Source of the DNA: Macrophomina tecta
Taxonomy: Eukaryota; Ascomycota; Dothideomycetes; Botryosphaeriales; Botryosphaeriaceae
DNA: 64,000 nucleotides
Direction: 5' to 3'
NCBI GenBank assembly: GCA_024180945.1
Contig: JAKSGN010000007.1
Span: 3,906,001-3,970,000 of the forward strand
The position numbers and the translations under genes are program-made. The notes under the pieces are model-generated. The model worked only from the letters and a program-made list of their open reading frames with translations. It had not been told where the DNA came from and ran no database searches. Of this stretch, positions 49,114-59,112 are shown in pieces. Within the stretch, counting starts at the first letter, position 1, and the number at the start of each line of letters is the position of its first letter.

Positions 49114-51697
49114 ATGATACGCCAGAAGCCTGCTGCGGCCATGCAGAAGACCTACGATGACTGCTATCTGGTCTGCTCGACGGCTGTATATTTTGAGTCC
49201 CAGGTATCACGGCCTGACCTGCGACCGCTGCCCAATCCCTCCCAAGCTGACCCGCACACCTCTCCAGGGAAACGAAGCAGAAGCCCTGCGATCATGGAGG
49301 AATGCCCTGGACCAGATCTACTACTTCAACGCCTACCGCCGTCCTGCCAACTGGTCCCCCAAGACCGAGACCGAGAAGGCATTGCAGGCCTCTCTGAGGG
49401 AGCTGGAGCTGCAATGCAAGGAGCGCGTCGATCTGCTAGAAGCTCTGAAGCGGAGTCGCAAGGATGTAAAAGAGAAGGCCTCCGCATCTACTGACGACCT
49501 CCGCACGTCCAGCGATGCCACACCGCGTGCCGATAGCCGTCCCGACGGATTTGGGTGGCTCGGTGAAGGCACTGTACCACCTGTCAACTATCCCGACCTG
49601 GTGCGGCCACCTCTGCCGAAACGCCCCTCTTTACCTAAGAAGGAGAGCAGTGAGGGAGGAAGGTCCCATAGCCTTCCAACACAGCCCTCGCCGATTCCAC
49701 CGTTCAAGACCTCGGCGCGCAATACGAGCCCTGAAAAGAAAGGAGGAATGTTGAAGACATTGCGGCCTACGCCAAAGGAAGGAAGGAAGGTCTCATCATC
49801 GTCACGGCCGTCCGCGCTCAAGGGGAGACCACCGGCGGCTGCGAAAGCAGCTACGCAAGCTTGGGGATCTATATCAGGCCCTAGCAAGGGACCAATATTG
49901 AGTGCCGAGAATAGCAGCAAGGAGGGGCTATCATCATCCAAAGATGCCAGTGCTCGGCCCTCTTTCGAAGGACCGCAGTATTCAAACGGGAGCGGTGCAG
50001 AAAGATCCATAAGTCCGCTTTATGTCAAGTACACCGCAGACGATGATGTGGCCGATGCTGAGCCGGTAAATTCGAAGGTATTTCATGCGATTACCCCTGC
50101 GAATGGCAGCTCTGCTGCAGCTGCAAAAGTTCTCGCACAGTCTTCCGAAGATTCGGAACAACAGAAACCCCCTACCCCGCCTCCTCATAAACATCTTTAC
50201 AGGCCCCTTCCGACGAGGCAGAAAACTCCAGAGTCCCTATCCAAGGCTATTCCAAGCTTCCCCTCTTACAGGAGCGAATATCCATCGGGGTCGGTAAACC
50301 CGAAGAAGCTCATGTCCGTTGCGGCACCCAAACCTCGTGAGCCCTTCATAGAAGCGGCTGACGGAATCTGTCCCGGAGCCAGGTCAGCACCTCGGGGAAG
50401 AGAGTCTACAGTTCGTCGCAAAGCCGTCTCGAAGTCTGCTCATGATAAAGCGGCTGCGCAGATGACATCACCAACGAGCGGCGAGGACAGTATGAGCAGC
50501 GGCATGGAGCAGGAGAAACGGCGGCCGCGACAACACTTGAAGGGAAAGTCAGCTTCTGCTCCTGCGGATATTCCACCAACACCGAGTTCGGATGATTCCT
50601 TGGAAAATCTTGGCGAGACGGATTATGAAGAGTCATCAGAGGATAGGTTATGGAAAGAGCGGGTGCAGCGCATTATGAAACGTCTTCCTAAGGGAGTGGA
50701 TGAAGTGGCTGCCAAACAGATCTTCAACGAAATCGTGATCCAAGGAGACGAGGTCTATTGGGATGATGTTGCAGGACTCGAAGTTGCCAAGTCAGCACTA
50801 AAAGAGACTGTGGTATACCCTTTTCTACGACCAGATCTTTTCATGGGCCTCAGAGAGCCAGCCCGAGGCATGCTTCTCTTCGGACCACCTGGGACTGGTA
50901 AGACTATGTTGGCGCGCGCTGTAGCCACCGAGTCAAAATCTACCTTTTTCGCCATCTCGGCCAGCAGCTTGACCAGCAAATATCTGGGCGAGTCCGAGAA
51001 GCTTGTCCGCGCCTTGTTCCAACTGGCAAAAACCATGGCTCCTTCTATCATTTTTATCGATGAGATCGACTCTCTCCTGTCTTCCCGTTCCGGCTCCAGT
51101 GAGCACGAGGCAACACGACGGATCAAAACAGAGTTTTTGATACAATGGTCCGACCTTGCCAAGGCAGCTGCGGGACGGGAGCAAACTGAGAAGGACAAAG
51201 AAAAAGGTGATGCGAGCAGGGTCCTTGTACTTGCAGCCACGAATTTGCCTTGGGCGATTGACGAGGCCGCGAGGAGGCGTTTTGTGAGACGCCAATATAT
51301 TCCACTCCCCGAGAATCACGTTAGGAAGATGCAACTTCAGACACTTCTGAGCCACCAAAAACACAGCATCTCGGACGAGGAGCTGAACAGACTGGTTGAA
51401 TTGACTGAGGGTAAGGAGTCGGCCGAATGTGAATATGTGTTCGAAGTTTCCAGCGACTGACTCCCTATTGCTGCAGGGTTTTCCGGGTCGGATATTACAG
51501 CACTCGCCAAAGACGCAGCGATGGGACCCCTGCGAAGTCTAGGAGAAAAGCTCCTCCACATGACCATGGACGAGATTAGACCGATGCAGTTTGAGGATTT
51601 CGAGGCAAGCTTGACAAACATAAGGCCCAGCGTGAGCAAACAAGGCCTCCAGGAATACGAGGACTGGGCAAGGGAATTCGGAGAGCGGGGAGGTTGA
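49114..51697 (+). CDS. Spastin/fidgetin/Sap1-type AAA ATPase
   Basis: Three exons, join(49114..49203,49268..51410,51477..51697), 817 aa. The N-terminal 80 residues ([16 protein letters not shown]) look like an MIT-type helical bundle. A long low-complexity Ser/Pro/Lys-rich linker follows (about 115-500). The AAA module then has Walker A G-P-P-G-T-G-K-T at residues 569-576, Walker B I-I-F-I-D-E-I-D at 624-631, an arginine-finger region R-R-R-F-V-R-R, and a Vps4-like C-terminus rich in charged residues. Meiotic-clade AAA enzymes sever or remodel polymers such as microtubules or ESCRT-III; the substrate here is unknown. The last intron splits the E-G-F-S-G-S-D motif and must be removed. An in-frame ATG 27 bp downstream (49141) is an alternative start. 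Confidence 0.92.
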
Positions 51698-52152
51698 AGG
51701 GGGAAGGCAAGGGAGAGTATGCATAGGCAAATTTTCAGAACAGAAAAGTAGACTTGTGTCCATGGAATTGACTGTACCGGTACCACATAGATCAGTGTAA
51801 ACAAGTGGGGCGCTTCTACGAGTGCATCGCGGGCGCGACGCGTGGCTGGAGACATACCGCCAAATCAACCCCTGTTTTATGACGTGCTCTGAGTAGAGTA
51901 AACCACACTCAGGAGCTGCAGGGGATAATGGGAAAAACGTCGATTTCACGGCTAACATGATGCTGCCTTGAGAAAAAAAAAAAAAAAAAAAAAACCTCTC
52001 CGACTGTATTTCACAGAGATGGCGCGGAGCAATGATCGGTTTATCCAACATTAAAAATCGCTAGGCGTCACAAATGAAAGCCGAGAGTTGATGTCCTTCG
52101 AGTATCGAGCTGAACTGAGAATTCGAATATTCGCAAGTGAAACACCGCTGCA
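51698..52152. other. Convergent 3' region AAA ATPase / ASPM-like gene
   Basis: 455 bp shared by the 3' ends of two convergent genes. It contains a 22-base A homopolymer at 51973-51994. No gene is seen. Confidence 0.7.
51973..51994 (+). repeat. Poly(A) homopolymer tract
   Basis: 22 consecutive A residues in the convergent 3' region. It could be a microsatellite or the tail of an old retroposed fragment; no target-site duplication is evident. Confidence 0.9.
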
Positions 52153-55100
52153 CTACCAACCACCCCTAATCCTCTGAGCTCTTCTTACAGATGCCTTATT
52201 TTTTCCACAGCTAAGGAGTGCAGTCTTTCTAACAGCCCAGCCTCTCACCAGAGCTTGGAATGCCGTAATATCGTTGACGAGCTTACCTACACGCGCATCC
52301 AGAACGTGCCTCCAGGCTCTTTGGAGGACGACAGCTGCACCAATGACCTGCTCCCGAGTCTGCACCACAGTGGCGCAATGAGCAGCGAGACGCATGAGAG
52401 CGATGCGCTTCGAGACTTCATGGCGAGACAGATGTAAGCGATACTGGCGCTGAATGGTAGTGGCCGCACGGTGGAGACGGCTGGCTGGAAGTAGGCGTGA
52501 GGCAAGGAATGCAAGGGTCGTTATTGTGAAGTCCTTCGAAGGGATCGGGCGTGCCGATGTACCTTGGGCAGAGGCGAGCATAGAAATGAAGGCGGGGCCG
52601 CAACCGATGGATTTGAGTTTCACAGAAAGGCCACATACAGACGAATCCGGGTCATTGGGCGAGTCGTTAGGTGCTCTAGGGTTAGGGAAATGGGCGGTAT
52701 ACTCGTCCACAATTGCCTCGAGGACCCGGCCGTCGGCAAAAGAGGTTGTGAGGTTGGCGACGCACAAGCCACGCAAGCGCGCGATGCTGCGAGCCCAGTC
52801 ACGAAGGAGAACGCTTTGTTTACCCAAGCCCGAGAGCTCGGAGATCTCGGACTCATCTTCGCTGTCTGAGTCTTGGTAATCGTCGGGCTGCTGGGAGCAA
52901 TAACGCCCGCGATAACGGATAGTCTCGTTTTGAAGTTCAGACCAGTTAATGAGCGTATCAAGACCCCAATTCCCGACCAAGCACCAGAGGAGCCCGAGCG
53001 TCTTTTCTCGATGACCGTCAACGATGTCTTCGGCTGTGAAATCCCTGGTAATTTGCACTGAATCTCCCCTCACACCTTCAAGGGCGCTTAGAGCAACCTG
53101 GACGTTGAAAATCTTCTGCGGCCGGCCACCACAAGGGAATTTTAGGTGCTGAGATAGAACCCATGGATCCTTGTCTTCAACGCGGAACGAGCTGGTTAAC
53201 ACTTCCCCAGTTGGCATCGTGGCGGCGACGTCTTTCTGAAATTCCCAAAAGGTGGGACGGTAAAGAAGAAGCTCAACCAATCTAGTGAGAAGGACTCCGT
53301 CGCGTAAGTCCGTGGCCAAATTTTCGATGCGATAATGGTACTCTTGCAACGGATGCTGCACGTGGTATAGATGGTAGTCAAGGTGACCGAGAGGTCGCGA
53401 AATATCGCCCAGGTATGGCAGAAGCATGCTGGAGAATTCCTGTAGGACCGCTCTCGAAGACTTGTGGGCAGAGGTGACCTGAAAGAGAGGGATGTTGACG
53501 ATATCCTTGCTTTTACTCATATCTAGGAGAAGGATAAGCATAAGAGTCCGTAGAGTGGTGCGTCGCCACGACCATGATTGAGATCCAAACTCATCGCCTT
53601 TGTCATGGCCCCGTACTATACTGGCTCTGCTGCCGACGCCAGTTTTGACTCGAACTGCGTCCTCATTGCGGATCAAGAAGGTATCAAGGAAACCCTCTAT
53701 TGCCTTTTTCTCAGCACGCTTCTGGCGCTGCCCAGCACCAGATGGGGCCGTTCCCGAGTAGAGCGTTGCTGGGGTCGGGCATTGCCGCCCAACAACGGCC
53801 TCAGCAGCCGCCTTGAGCACAGAAAATTCGTAGGTATGGACGAACAAGTTCAAGTACTTCCGGCGAAGACCGGTATCATCCTGTAGGCGAAGGGATTTGG
53901 CGAGGAGGTCCTTTGGAATGCTCAAGGCTCCATACGTGAGGGAGGCCTGCAAGCGCTTGTGTAAGAGAGATACGGAGGAATTCTGGTAGACTTCTAGCAA
54001 CTTCTTTCGGTGCACGTCTTCCTCCTCTTGTTTATCACGCGATGCAGCATTAGCGCTATCGAACAATTTGTTGACCAGCTGAGTTATGGCGACTTCCTGG
54101 TAATTGAGCCAACTATCCTCGTACAACTCTGGCATGTCCAGATCCTCGGACACCACCGGGTACTTTTCGTGATTTAGCGGCCTTTGAGAGACTTTGGGAA
54201 CATGGAGATCAGAATCGTGTTTCTCTGTACGATTGCGACGCAGGACCAGGGGAGGGGATCTCGAGCTATCGGGCGGCGAAGAATAAGCACGAGCCGAACA
54301 TTTCGCCTCGCACCCGGCGATGGTATTATGCAGCGGCGGCTTAGGCTGCGATTTAGCTCGTGTGGTTCTAATAGCCTTGGAAGGAAAAGCGACACTGTCT
54401 GAATTCGTTCGCTTGCGATTGCTGGTACTCCTCGAGGCAGACGAGCCGGTAGCTGCGCCCAGACCTGTCGTTGCGTGACGGCGGGGCCCAGACTTTGCGG
54501 CTGGTTTTACACGGGACTGGGAACTTTGGAGGAAAAGAGCGCTGGTGCAGAGATGTTTGTGATTCTTCAACGACATCCCGGGCGGGATATTCTCCTTGCC
54601 TAGGGTCTCCCCTACGACATCCTGGATAAATGACGTCGCCTGTAGCTGACGCGACGATTGCTTGAGAGGCCGGCGCTTTGGAGCGGCAGCGAGGGATTTC
54701 CTCGAAACATGAGTTCGCTTGACGACTGGAGCTGGTTGCGCGGGCTCCTCGTCGGACAAGGTTACCAGATCAAAGCCCCGGTCAGGAGACTTGGGCTGAC
54801 AGCGATCGTGAGAGGAACCAGGGTGGATGGTCATGACAGTAGTGTCATCGGAAGGAATGTAGATGGTTCGCCGGCGGAGTTCTTTGCCGGCCTCAGGCTT
54901 CCTGTTCTGATTCTTCGCGACGTCGTGGGGTTGAGGGCGCTCGGCGGAAGCGAGAGCCTTGTCAGCAAGCAAGGCGGACACACGGCGTCTACGGGGGCGC
55001 AACATATCGGCGTCCTTTGGTGGAATGCCCATCTTCTGGGCGGGCTGGGCGAGCACGACGCGTTTCCGGGGGGTTGCGGCGGGCAGCATCGCGGAGCGCG

Positions 55101-55341
55101 TGGAAAGAGGGCCGTCGTCGACCCAAATATCGGTGGCCGGGTTCCAGGAGCTCTTTGCGGGGCGCCAGCGCGGGTTGGGGAGGTGGCGGGCTTGAGTGAG
55201 GTGGTCAGCGGTGTAATGCACGTTTGTTGTGGAGTCACTGTGGGGATCGGCGTAACACGGCGCTGCGGCAAGGCCATGCGGCGCAAAAGACGGCGGGCGG
55301 CTAGGTGGACACGGCTTCATGCTGGCGGGCACACGAGACAA
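52153..55341 (-). CDS. ASPM/abnormal-spindle-like protein (CH and IQ domains)
   Basis: Intronless, 1,062 aa. The N-terminal 400 residues are disordered, basic and Ser/Pro-rich. A conserved-looking Y-E-D-S-W-L-N-Y-Q-E-x-x-I-T-Q-L-V-N segment follows at about 407-425, then calponin-homology-like domains at about 590-810 (L-R-D-G-V-L-L-T-R-L-V-E-L-L) and 850-970 (S-F-A-D-G-R-V-L-E-A-I-V-D). IQ motifs near 975-1050 (A-A-T-T-I-Q-R-Q-Y-R and A-V-V-L-Q-R-A-W-R) would bind calmodulin or light chains. This is the architecture of ASPM proteins, which act at spindle poles; fungal versions are shorter with few IQ repeats. The start is the first ATG; M at residue 8 is an alternative. Confidence 0.88.
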   Translation of the reverse strand: MSRVPASMKPCPPSRPPSFAPHGLAAAPCYADPHSDSTTNVHYTADHLTQARHLPNPRWRPAKSSWNPATDIWVDDGPLSTRSAMLPAATPRKRVVLAQPAQKMGIPPKDADMLRPRRRRVSALLADKALASAERPQPHDVAKNQNRKPEAGKELRRRTIYIPSDDTTVMTIHPGSSHDRCQPKSPDRGFDLVTLSDEEPAQPAPVVKRTHVSRKSLAAAPKRRPLKQSSRQLQATSFIQDVVGETLGKENIPPGMSLKNHKHLCTSALFLQSSQSRVKPAAKSGPRRHATTGLGAATGSSASRSTSNRKRTNSDSVAFPSKAIRTTRAKSQPKPPLHNTIAGCEAKCSARAYSSPPDSSRSPPLVLRRNRTEKHDSDLHVPKVSQRPLNHEKYPVVSEDLDMPELYEDSWLNYQEVAITQLVNKLFDSANAASRDKQEEEDVHRKKLLEVYQNSSVSLLHKRLQASLTYGALSIPKDLLAKSLRLQDDTGLRRKYLNLFVHTYEFSVLKAAAEAVVGRQCPTPATLYSGTAPSGAGQRQKRAEKKAIEGFLDTFLIRNEDAVRVKTGVGSRASIVRGHDKGDEFGSQSWSWRRTTLRTLMLILLLDMSKSKDIVNIPLFQVTSAHKSSRAVLQEFSSMLLPYLGDISRPLGHLDYHLYHVQHPLQEYHYRIENLATDLRDGVLLTRLVELLLYRPTFWEFQKDVAATMPTGEVLTSSFRVEDKDPWVLSQHLKFPCGGRPQKIFNVQVALSALEGVRGDSVQITRDFTAEDIVDGHREKTLGLLWCLVGNWGLDTLINWSELQNETIRYRGRYCSQQPDDYQDSDSEDESEISELSGLGKQSVLLRDWARSIARLRGLCVANLTTSFADGRVLEAIVDEYTAHFPNPRAPNDSPNDPDSSVCGLSVKLKSIGCGPAFISMLASAQGTSARPIPSKDFTITTLAFLASRLLPASRLHRAATTIQRQYRLHLSRHEVSKRIALMRLAAHCATVVQTREQVIGAAVVLQRAWRHVLDARVGKLVNDITAFQALVRGWAVRKTALLSCGKNKASVRRAQRIRGGW

Positions 55342-55487
55342 AAAGAGCAGAGGACGGTGGCATGGACGGATGGATGGCGTGGCTATAAGGTGTATAGGCT
55401 AGCAGCATTCCACCTGCCCTGCTCTGTTTCCTGCAGCCGTTGGCCCGGCAACCAACCATTCCCGCCAACCGATGTATACGAACACAA

Positions 55488-56246
55488 CTATTCGGCCTGC
55501 ACGCGGGAGATTCGGAGAATCTGCAGCTTCTCCCAGCCGGCCTGCCTCCCGCTGCTGCCGACCAGGTCTGCGGCCCAGCGGCTGCCCCAGTCGCGGATGC
55601 GCTGCTGCACCTGGAGCGGCTTGTTCTGGGCGCACAGCAGGATGTAGGCGACGCCGCGCTCGGGGTGCAAGACGGCAGGCAGCTGCTCCAGAAGGCGCTC
55701 GGTCGTCTCCATGCCGTCTCTGCCGCCGGCGTACGACAGCTCGAGCAGATACGAGTCCTGGTCGAAGGACGTGGTCGGCGAGTACTGGTTGTACTGCTCA
55801 TGCTTGGCCAGGTCGGGCAGGGCGGGCGTAGGCACGTACGGCGGGTTGAAGATCAGGATGTCGACGGAGCCGGGGCGCAGCGCGGAGGCCAGGTCCGAGT
55901 TGATGGCATCGAGAAAGAGGGTGTCGCGGGAGGCGTGCTCGTCGGCGAGGGCGGTGCACAGCGTCTGGGCGGTGGCCCGGCAGGCAAAGGCGCTGATGTC
56001 GACGGCCAGCGCCAGCGCCTCCGGCCGGCCCAGGATGGCTGTGGCATTGCGCGCCACGAAGGCGAGCACCACGCCCGATCCGCTGCCAACCTCGACGACC
56101 AGCGGCGCTCGCGCCTGGCCGAAGCGGCGGGCGAGGAACTGCTGCTCGGGGGCCGCCGACAGCGTGTCCAGCAGCAGGAACGAGTCCTCGGCCGGCTCGT
56201 AGACGCGGTCGAACGAGACGTGCGATGTCGACGGCGTGGGCAGCAT
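55488..56246 (-). CDS. eRF1 glutamine methyltransferase MTQ2 (HemK2/N6AMT1-like)
   Basis: Single exon, 252 aa. Motif I E-V-G-S-G-S-G at residues 52-58 binds S-adenosylmethionine. N-P-P-Y at 134-137 is the catalytic signature of HemK-type enzymes that methylate the glutamine of the GGQ motif in release factor eRF1. The N-terminus [10 protein letters not shown] and [12 protein letters not shown] are typical of MTQ2, which fixes the start at 56246 although the frame stays open upstream. In yeast it needs Trm112 as partner. It lies 146 bp upstream of the ASPM-like gene on the same strand and is divergent from ACN9. Confidence 0.95.
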   Translation of the reverse strand: MLPTPSTSHVSFDRVYEPAEDSFLLLDTLSAAPEQQFLARRFGQARAPLVVEVGSGSGVVLAFVARNATAILGRPEALALAVDISAFACRATAQTLCTALADEHASRDTLFLDAINSDLASALRPGSVDILIFNPPYVPTPALPDLAKHEQYNQYSPTTSFDQDSYLLELSYAGGRDGMETTERLLEQLPAVLHPERGVAYILLCAQNKPLQVQQRIRDWGSRWAADLVGSSGRQAGWEKLQILRISRVQAE

Positions 56247-56457
56247 GGCGGGCGGGCGGGCGAGAGGGTGTGATGGCGGGCGTCGTGCGCTTTTTCTCTG
56301 GCCGCGCGAGCTCGAGGAGGCAACAACTACTCGCCCGCAGCTGCCCTCCACCGCCACCAGCACCACCACCACTCCGCTCCCTCCTGTCTCCCCCCTCCGC
56401 CGCCCACCGCTGCCTCTCGTTACGCCCGCTGCGACCACTCTCTTCTCCGCCATCACC
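56247..56457. promoter_or_regulatory. Short divergent promoter MTQ2 / ACN9
   Basis: Only 211 bp between the two start codons, with C/T-rich stretches (ccaccaccactccgctccc) on the ACN9 side. It presumably serves both genes. Confidence 0.6.
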
Positions 56458-56957
56458 ATGAGGGCCTCGCGCGTGCTGGCAATGGCCGAAGCCACGGCTG
56501 CCGGCGCCACCAAGCCGCTGCGCCCTGCTCCGATGGCGCTGCTCCCGCCCATCCCGCTGTACCGCCGCATCCTCCGAGCCCACCGCCGCCAGCTGGACCC
56601 GCAGATGCGCCTGCTCGGCGACGAGTATGTCAAGGCCGAGTTCCGTGCCCACAAGGCCGTCGACAATCCCATCCACATAGTACGCGGCCTCCGCCCTCAT
56701 GCGTCCCCGCCGCCACCCGCTCGCTGACCCGACCAGATCGGTTTCTTGACCGAGTGGCAGATGTACGCCCAGCAACTGGAGGGCGACTCCTGGAGAGATG
56801 CAAAGATGGATAAGGCTAAGATAGACAAGATGAGCGGTTCGCTCCCACCCGCAGCTTCACATCCGCCTCGCGCTGACTCTGCCTTGCAGACGAGCAGATT
56901 GCCCAGCTGTACGAGCTCATGCTGGCAATTCGCCAGCAAGACATTGATGAGAACTAA
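56458..56957 (+). CDS. Succinate dehydrogenase assembly factor 3 (ACN9/SDHAF3)
   Basis: Three exons, join(56458..56679,56737..56836,56890..56957), 129 aa. It is an LYR-type mitochondrial protein that helps mature the iron-sulfur subunit of succinate dehydrogenase. Visible: an Arg/Ala-rich presequence (residues 1-25), [16 protein letters not shown] (L-Y-R motif), M-R-L-L-G-D-x-Y-V-K-x-[16 protein letters not shown], and a C-terminal Q-I-A-Q-L-Y-E-L-M helix. The second donor is GTTCGC, weak, but it is the only choice that keeps the K-M-S-D-E-Q reading. Confidence 0.95.
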
Positions 56958-57106
56958 TGGTCTGGCGCCAAGTGCTTGCCAAAATGCCACGCCATGCGCC
57001 GGCCTGTCCGCAAACGCCATGCTCATGCTGTGTTCAAGAAGGAAAGATAACCTCTTCGACCATTTCGTGTCTGCTTCACCTCTTCCTGCCGCCATTTCGC
57101 ATCGCC

Positions 57107-57415
57107 ATGTGTCGAACCAACCTCTACCAATCCTCCTCCTGCGAACACTGCTGGCTGCAGCTTGTCCAGAGGTGCAGGCCCGATCGCGATCTTACCACCT
57201 GCTGCCAATATCAGGACAACACCGTGAACATGGTCAACCGCCTGCCTCCCCACCGCCGGCGGCCCGCTACGCACGATTGTCCCAGGTGTGTCTACGGTGA
57301 TGCCTACTCTCGCCGGCATTACCTTATGGTTCACAATATCCGCCGCGGTATCAGGCTTGGGAGTGGTCCTTCGCCCTACGATTCCGGTTGCGACTGCTTT
57401 TGCTCTCTCATGTAG
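57107..57415 (+). CDS. Small cysteine-rich protein of unknown function
   Basis: Single exon, 102 aa. It begins M-C-R-T-N-L-Y and contains spaced Cys/His residues (C-E-H-C-W, then C-R-P-D, T-C-C, C-P-R-C-V and a final C-D-C-F-C), suggesting a metal-binding or disulfide-rich mini-domain, plus a basic G-I-R-L-G-S-G-P-S segment. It resembles the widespread fungal hypothetical proteins starting M-C-x(n)-Y with a C-x2-C/H pattern, but I cannot name a function. The frame is open further upstream to an ATG overlapping the ACN9 stop; I chose M-C-R because such proteins start there. A long minus-strand frame covers the same bases and is taken as a shadow. Confidence 0.55.
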   Translation: MCRTNLYQSSSCEHCWLQLVQRCRPDRDLTTCCQYQDNTVNMVNRLPPHRRRPATHDCPRCVYGDAYSRRHYLMVHNIRRGIRLGSGPSPYDSGCDCFCSLM

Positions 57416-58467
57416 AGCAACCGCCGTTGGGTTCGTGGGCGTCAGTTCTTCCTCCTCGCCGGTTGTCATAGCTTGAACGCAGCTTGAAAAGGCGCAGCTG
57501 TGTGCTGCGGTCCTATAAGTCATTTCCCGACATCACAAATGACACTACGAGAATTTTTGGCTGGGCATATACCTGTTCGTAGCTCCTTAAGCTCTTGAAT
57601 AGGTGTATATGGAGAGACAAGTCTTGTGCATGGCACAGCTAGACAAGGTGTTATGGCTACTGCTCAAGAATCTTTTGCAACACCACTTCGATGCAGATCC
57701 CAATGACGAGGGAGCAGCATGCTGGGGATCTGTAGGCATGGAGTGAGAATATTTCATTCCGTGTCGAAGTTTCCGGGGTCGATCTTCCGCTACACAATAT
57801 GACCCAGGAAGCGCAGGTCTCACTATCTAGCTGTGAACCCGGTGATCGTCAAAGACATTCCAACACTTGCCGCCTCTGTGCGATAGTTTGCATTGCTCTT
57901 TGCTCGCCTAAACATGAAATGCGGGATAGACAGTCATACTTAAAAGTCACGTGCAGTCAATTCCTGACTGCTTGCGCTACTAAATAGCGATGACGATGCG
58001 ACGTTCCGATCACCAACGGTCCAACGTAACAGTACACAACCCAGGGCATGCCAAGGGACATCATCCTCGGCTTTGCGAACTGCGTGGTCTAGCGACAGCA
58101 ATCCCGTCATTCGCATGGACTGCGCGGCTCATAGTGAGTGGAACCCTTCGTCCGGACGATTGGCTCAATACCTTCACGGCCAGTTCATTCTAAGGGCAAC
58201 TTCTTTGGGCTCCCACAGTGACGGGCCCCTGCAGCGATCCACCATTAGCCCCACGTGGCATGCATTGATCTTGCAGCAACCTGAGTTAGGATATGACCAG
58301 GTAACGCTTACTGCTCACTTCATGGGTTCCTGTGTTGCGAATCACATGCGATGTTTCTATAATGTCTTCCCTATACCACCATCCCCGCCTCTCATTTCCT
58401 TCTCCCACGCTTGCATTATTTGCTCTCCGATTTCTTGCCACCAAGCACCTGTTACAAGTCAGCTCTA
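57416..58467. other. Intergenic region without recognisable gene
   Basis: About 1.05 kb. Short frames only. The missing first exon of the downstream acetyltransferase could lie here, but no convincing one was found. Confidence 0.5.
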
Positions 58468-59112
58468 GATATAGCGAACGCATTCCGCTCATTGCGCCTC
58501 CTTTACCGCTCAGTGGAGGACGACGATGTAGATTTTGTGCTTTCCGTGGAGTCGGACTCGGACCCGGCAGTCAGCGCCAATGCAAAAATTGACCTCAAAC
58601 AGGCAAGTAGACGAGGCGTCGCTGGTCTCCTACAATTCATGCAAAAGACTACCTTCCTTGGCGTCATCATCTTCCTACAACCACCATCAACACCGCCCTC
58701 ATTTCCAGACCTCGACAGCGCAACCCTGGCCACACGATCCTCAAGCACGTAGCAGCATGACCGCAAGCAAGGGCGCCCAGATGTTCACCGCACTGCCACG
58801 CCAGTAGGATACATAAGCCTGTCGCAAGAGCTGGGTCCAGCGGAACCGCACCACCGCAGCGCCTCCATCAGTATCAGCATCGCTTCCGACTGCCAAGGCC
58901 AGGGCTACGGTGCCGAGGCCATCAACTGGATCTTGGACTGGGCGTTCGAGGTCGCCGGCCTGCATCGTGTCGCGATCACCAGCTTCGCCTACAACGAGCC
59001 CACTTGCAGGCTCTATGAACGGCTAGGCTTCATGCTTGAGGGCCGCAGGCGCGAGGCGCTGTGGTTCCGCGGCCGGTTCCACGATATGCTCTTATTCTTG
59101 ATGTTGAGGTAG
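58468..59112 (+). pseudogene. GNAT-family N-acetyltransferase, probably broken (in-frame TAG)
   Basis: One plus-strand frame carries a full fungal GNAT domain. It has L-R-L-L-Y-R-S-V-E-D-D-D at the start, L-G-V-I-I-F-L in the middle, G-Y-I-S-L-S, the acetyl-CoA loop Q-G-Q-G-Y-G-A-E-A-I, and the C-terminal N-E-P-T-C-R-L-Y-E-R-L-G-F. A TAG at 58750-58752 interrupts it between V-I-I-F-L and G-Y-I-S-L, and no ATG precedes the domain in frame back to the stop at 58360. A 69-bp in-frame intron (58749-58817) could remove the stop but would delete the G-Y-I strand and uses a weak acceptor. Either the gene is recently dead, a first exon and an unusual intron are missed, or there is a base error. Confidence 0.7.

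Noticed and set aside
57023..57523. 166-codon minus-strand frame of fairly protein-like composition
   Set aside because: It is antisense to the Cys-rich ORF at 57107-57415, has no domain, and its sense counterpart has a better fungal protein pattern. I keep some doubt.
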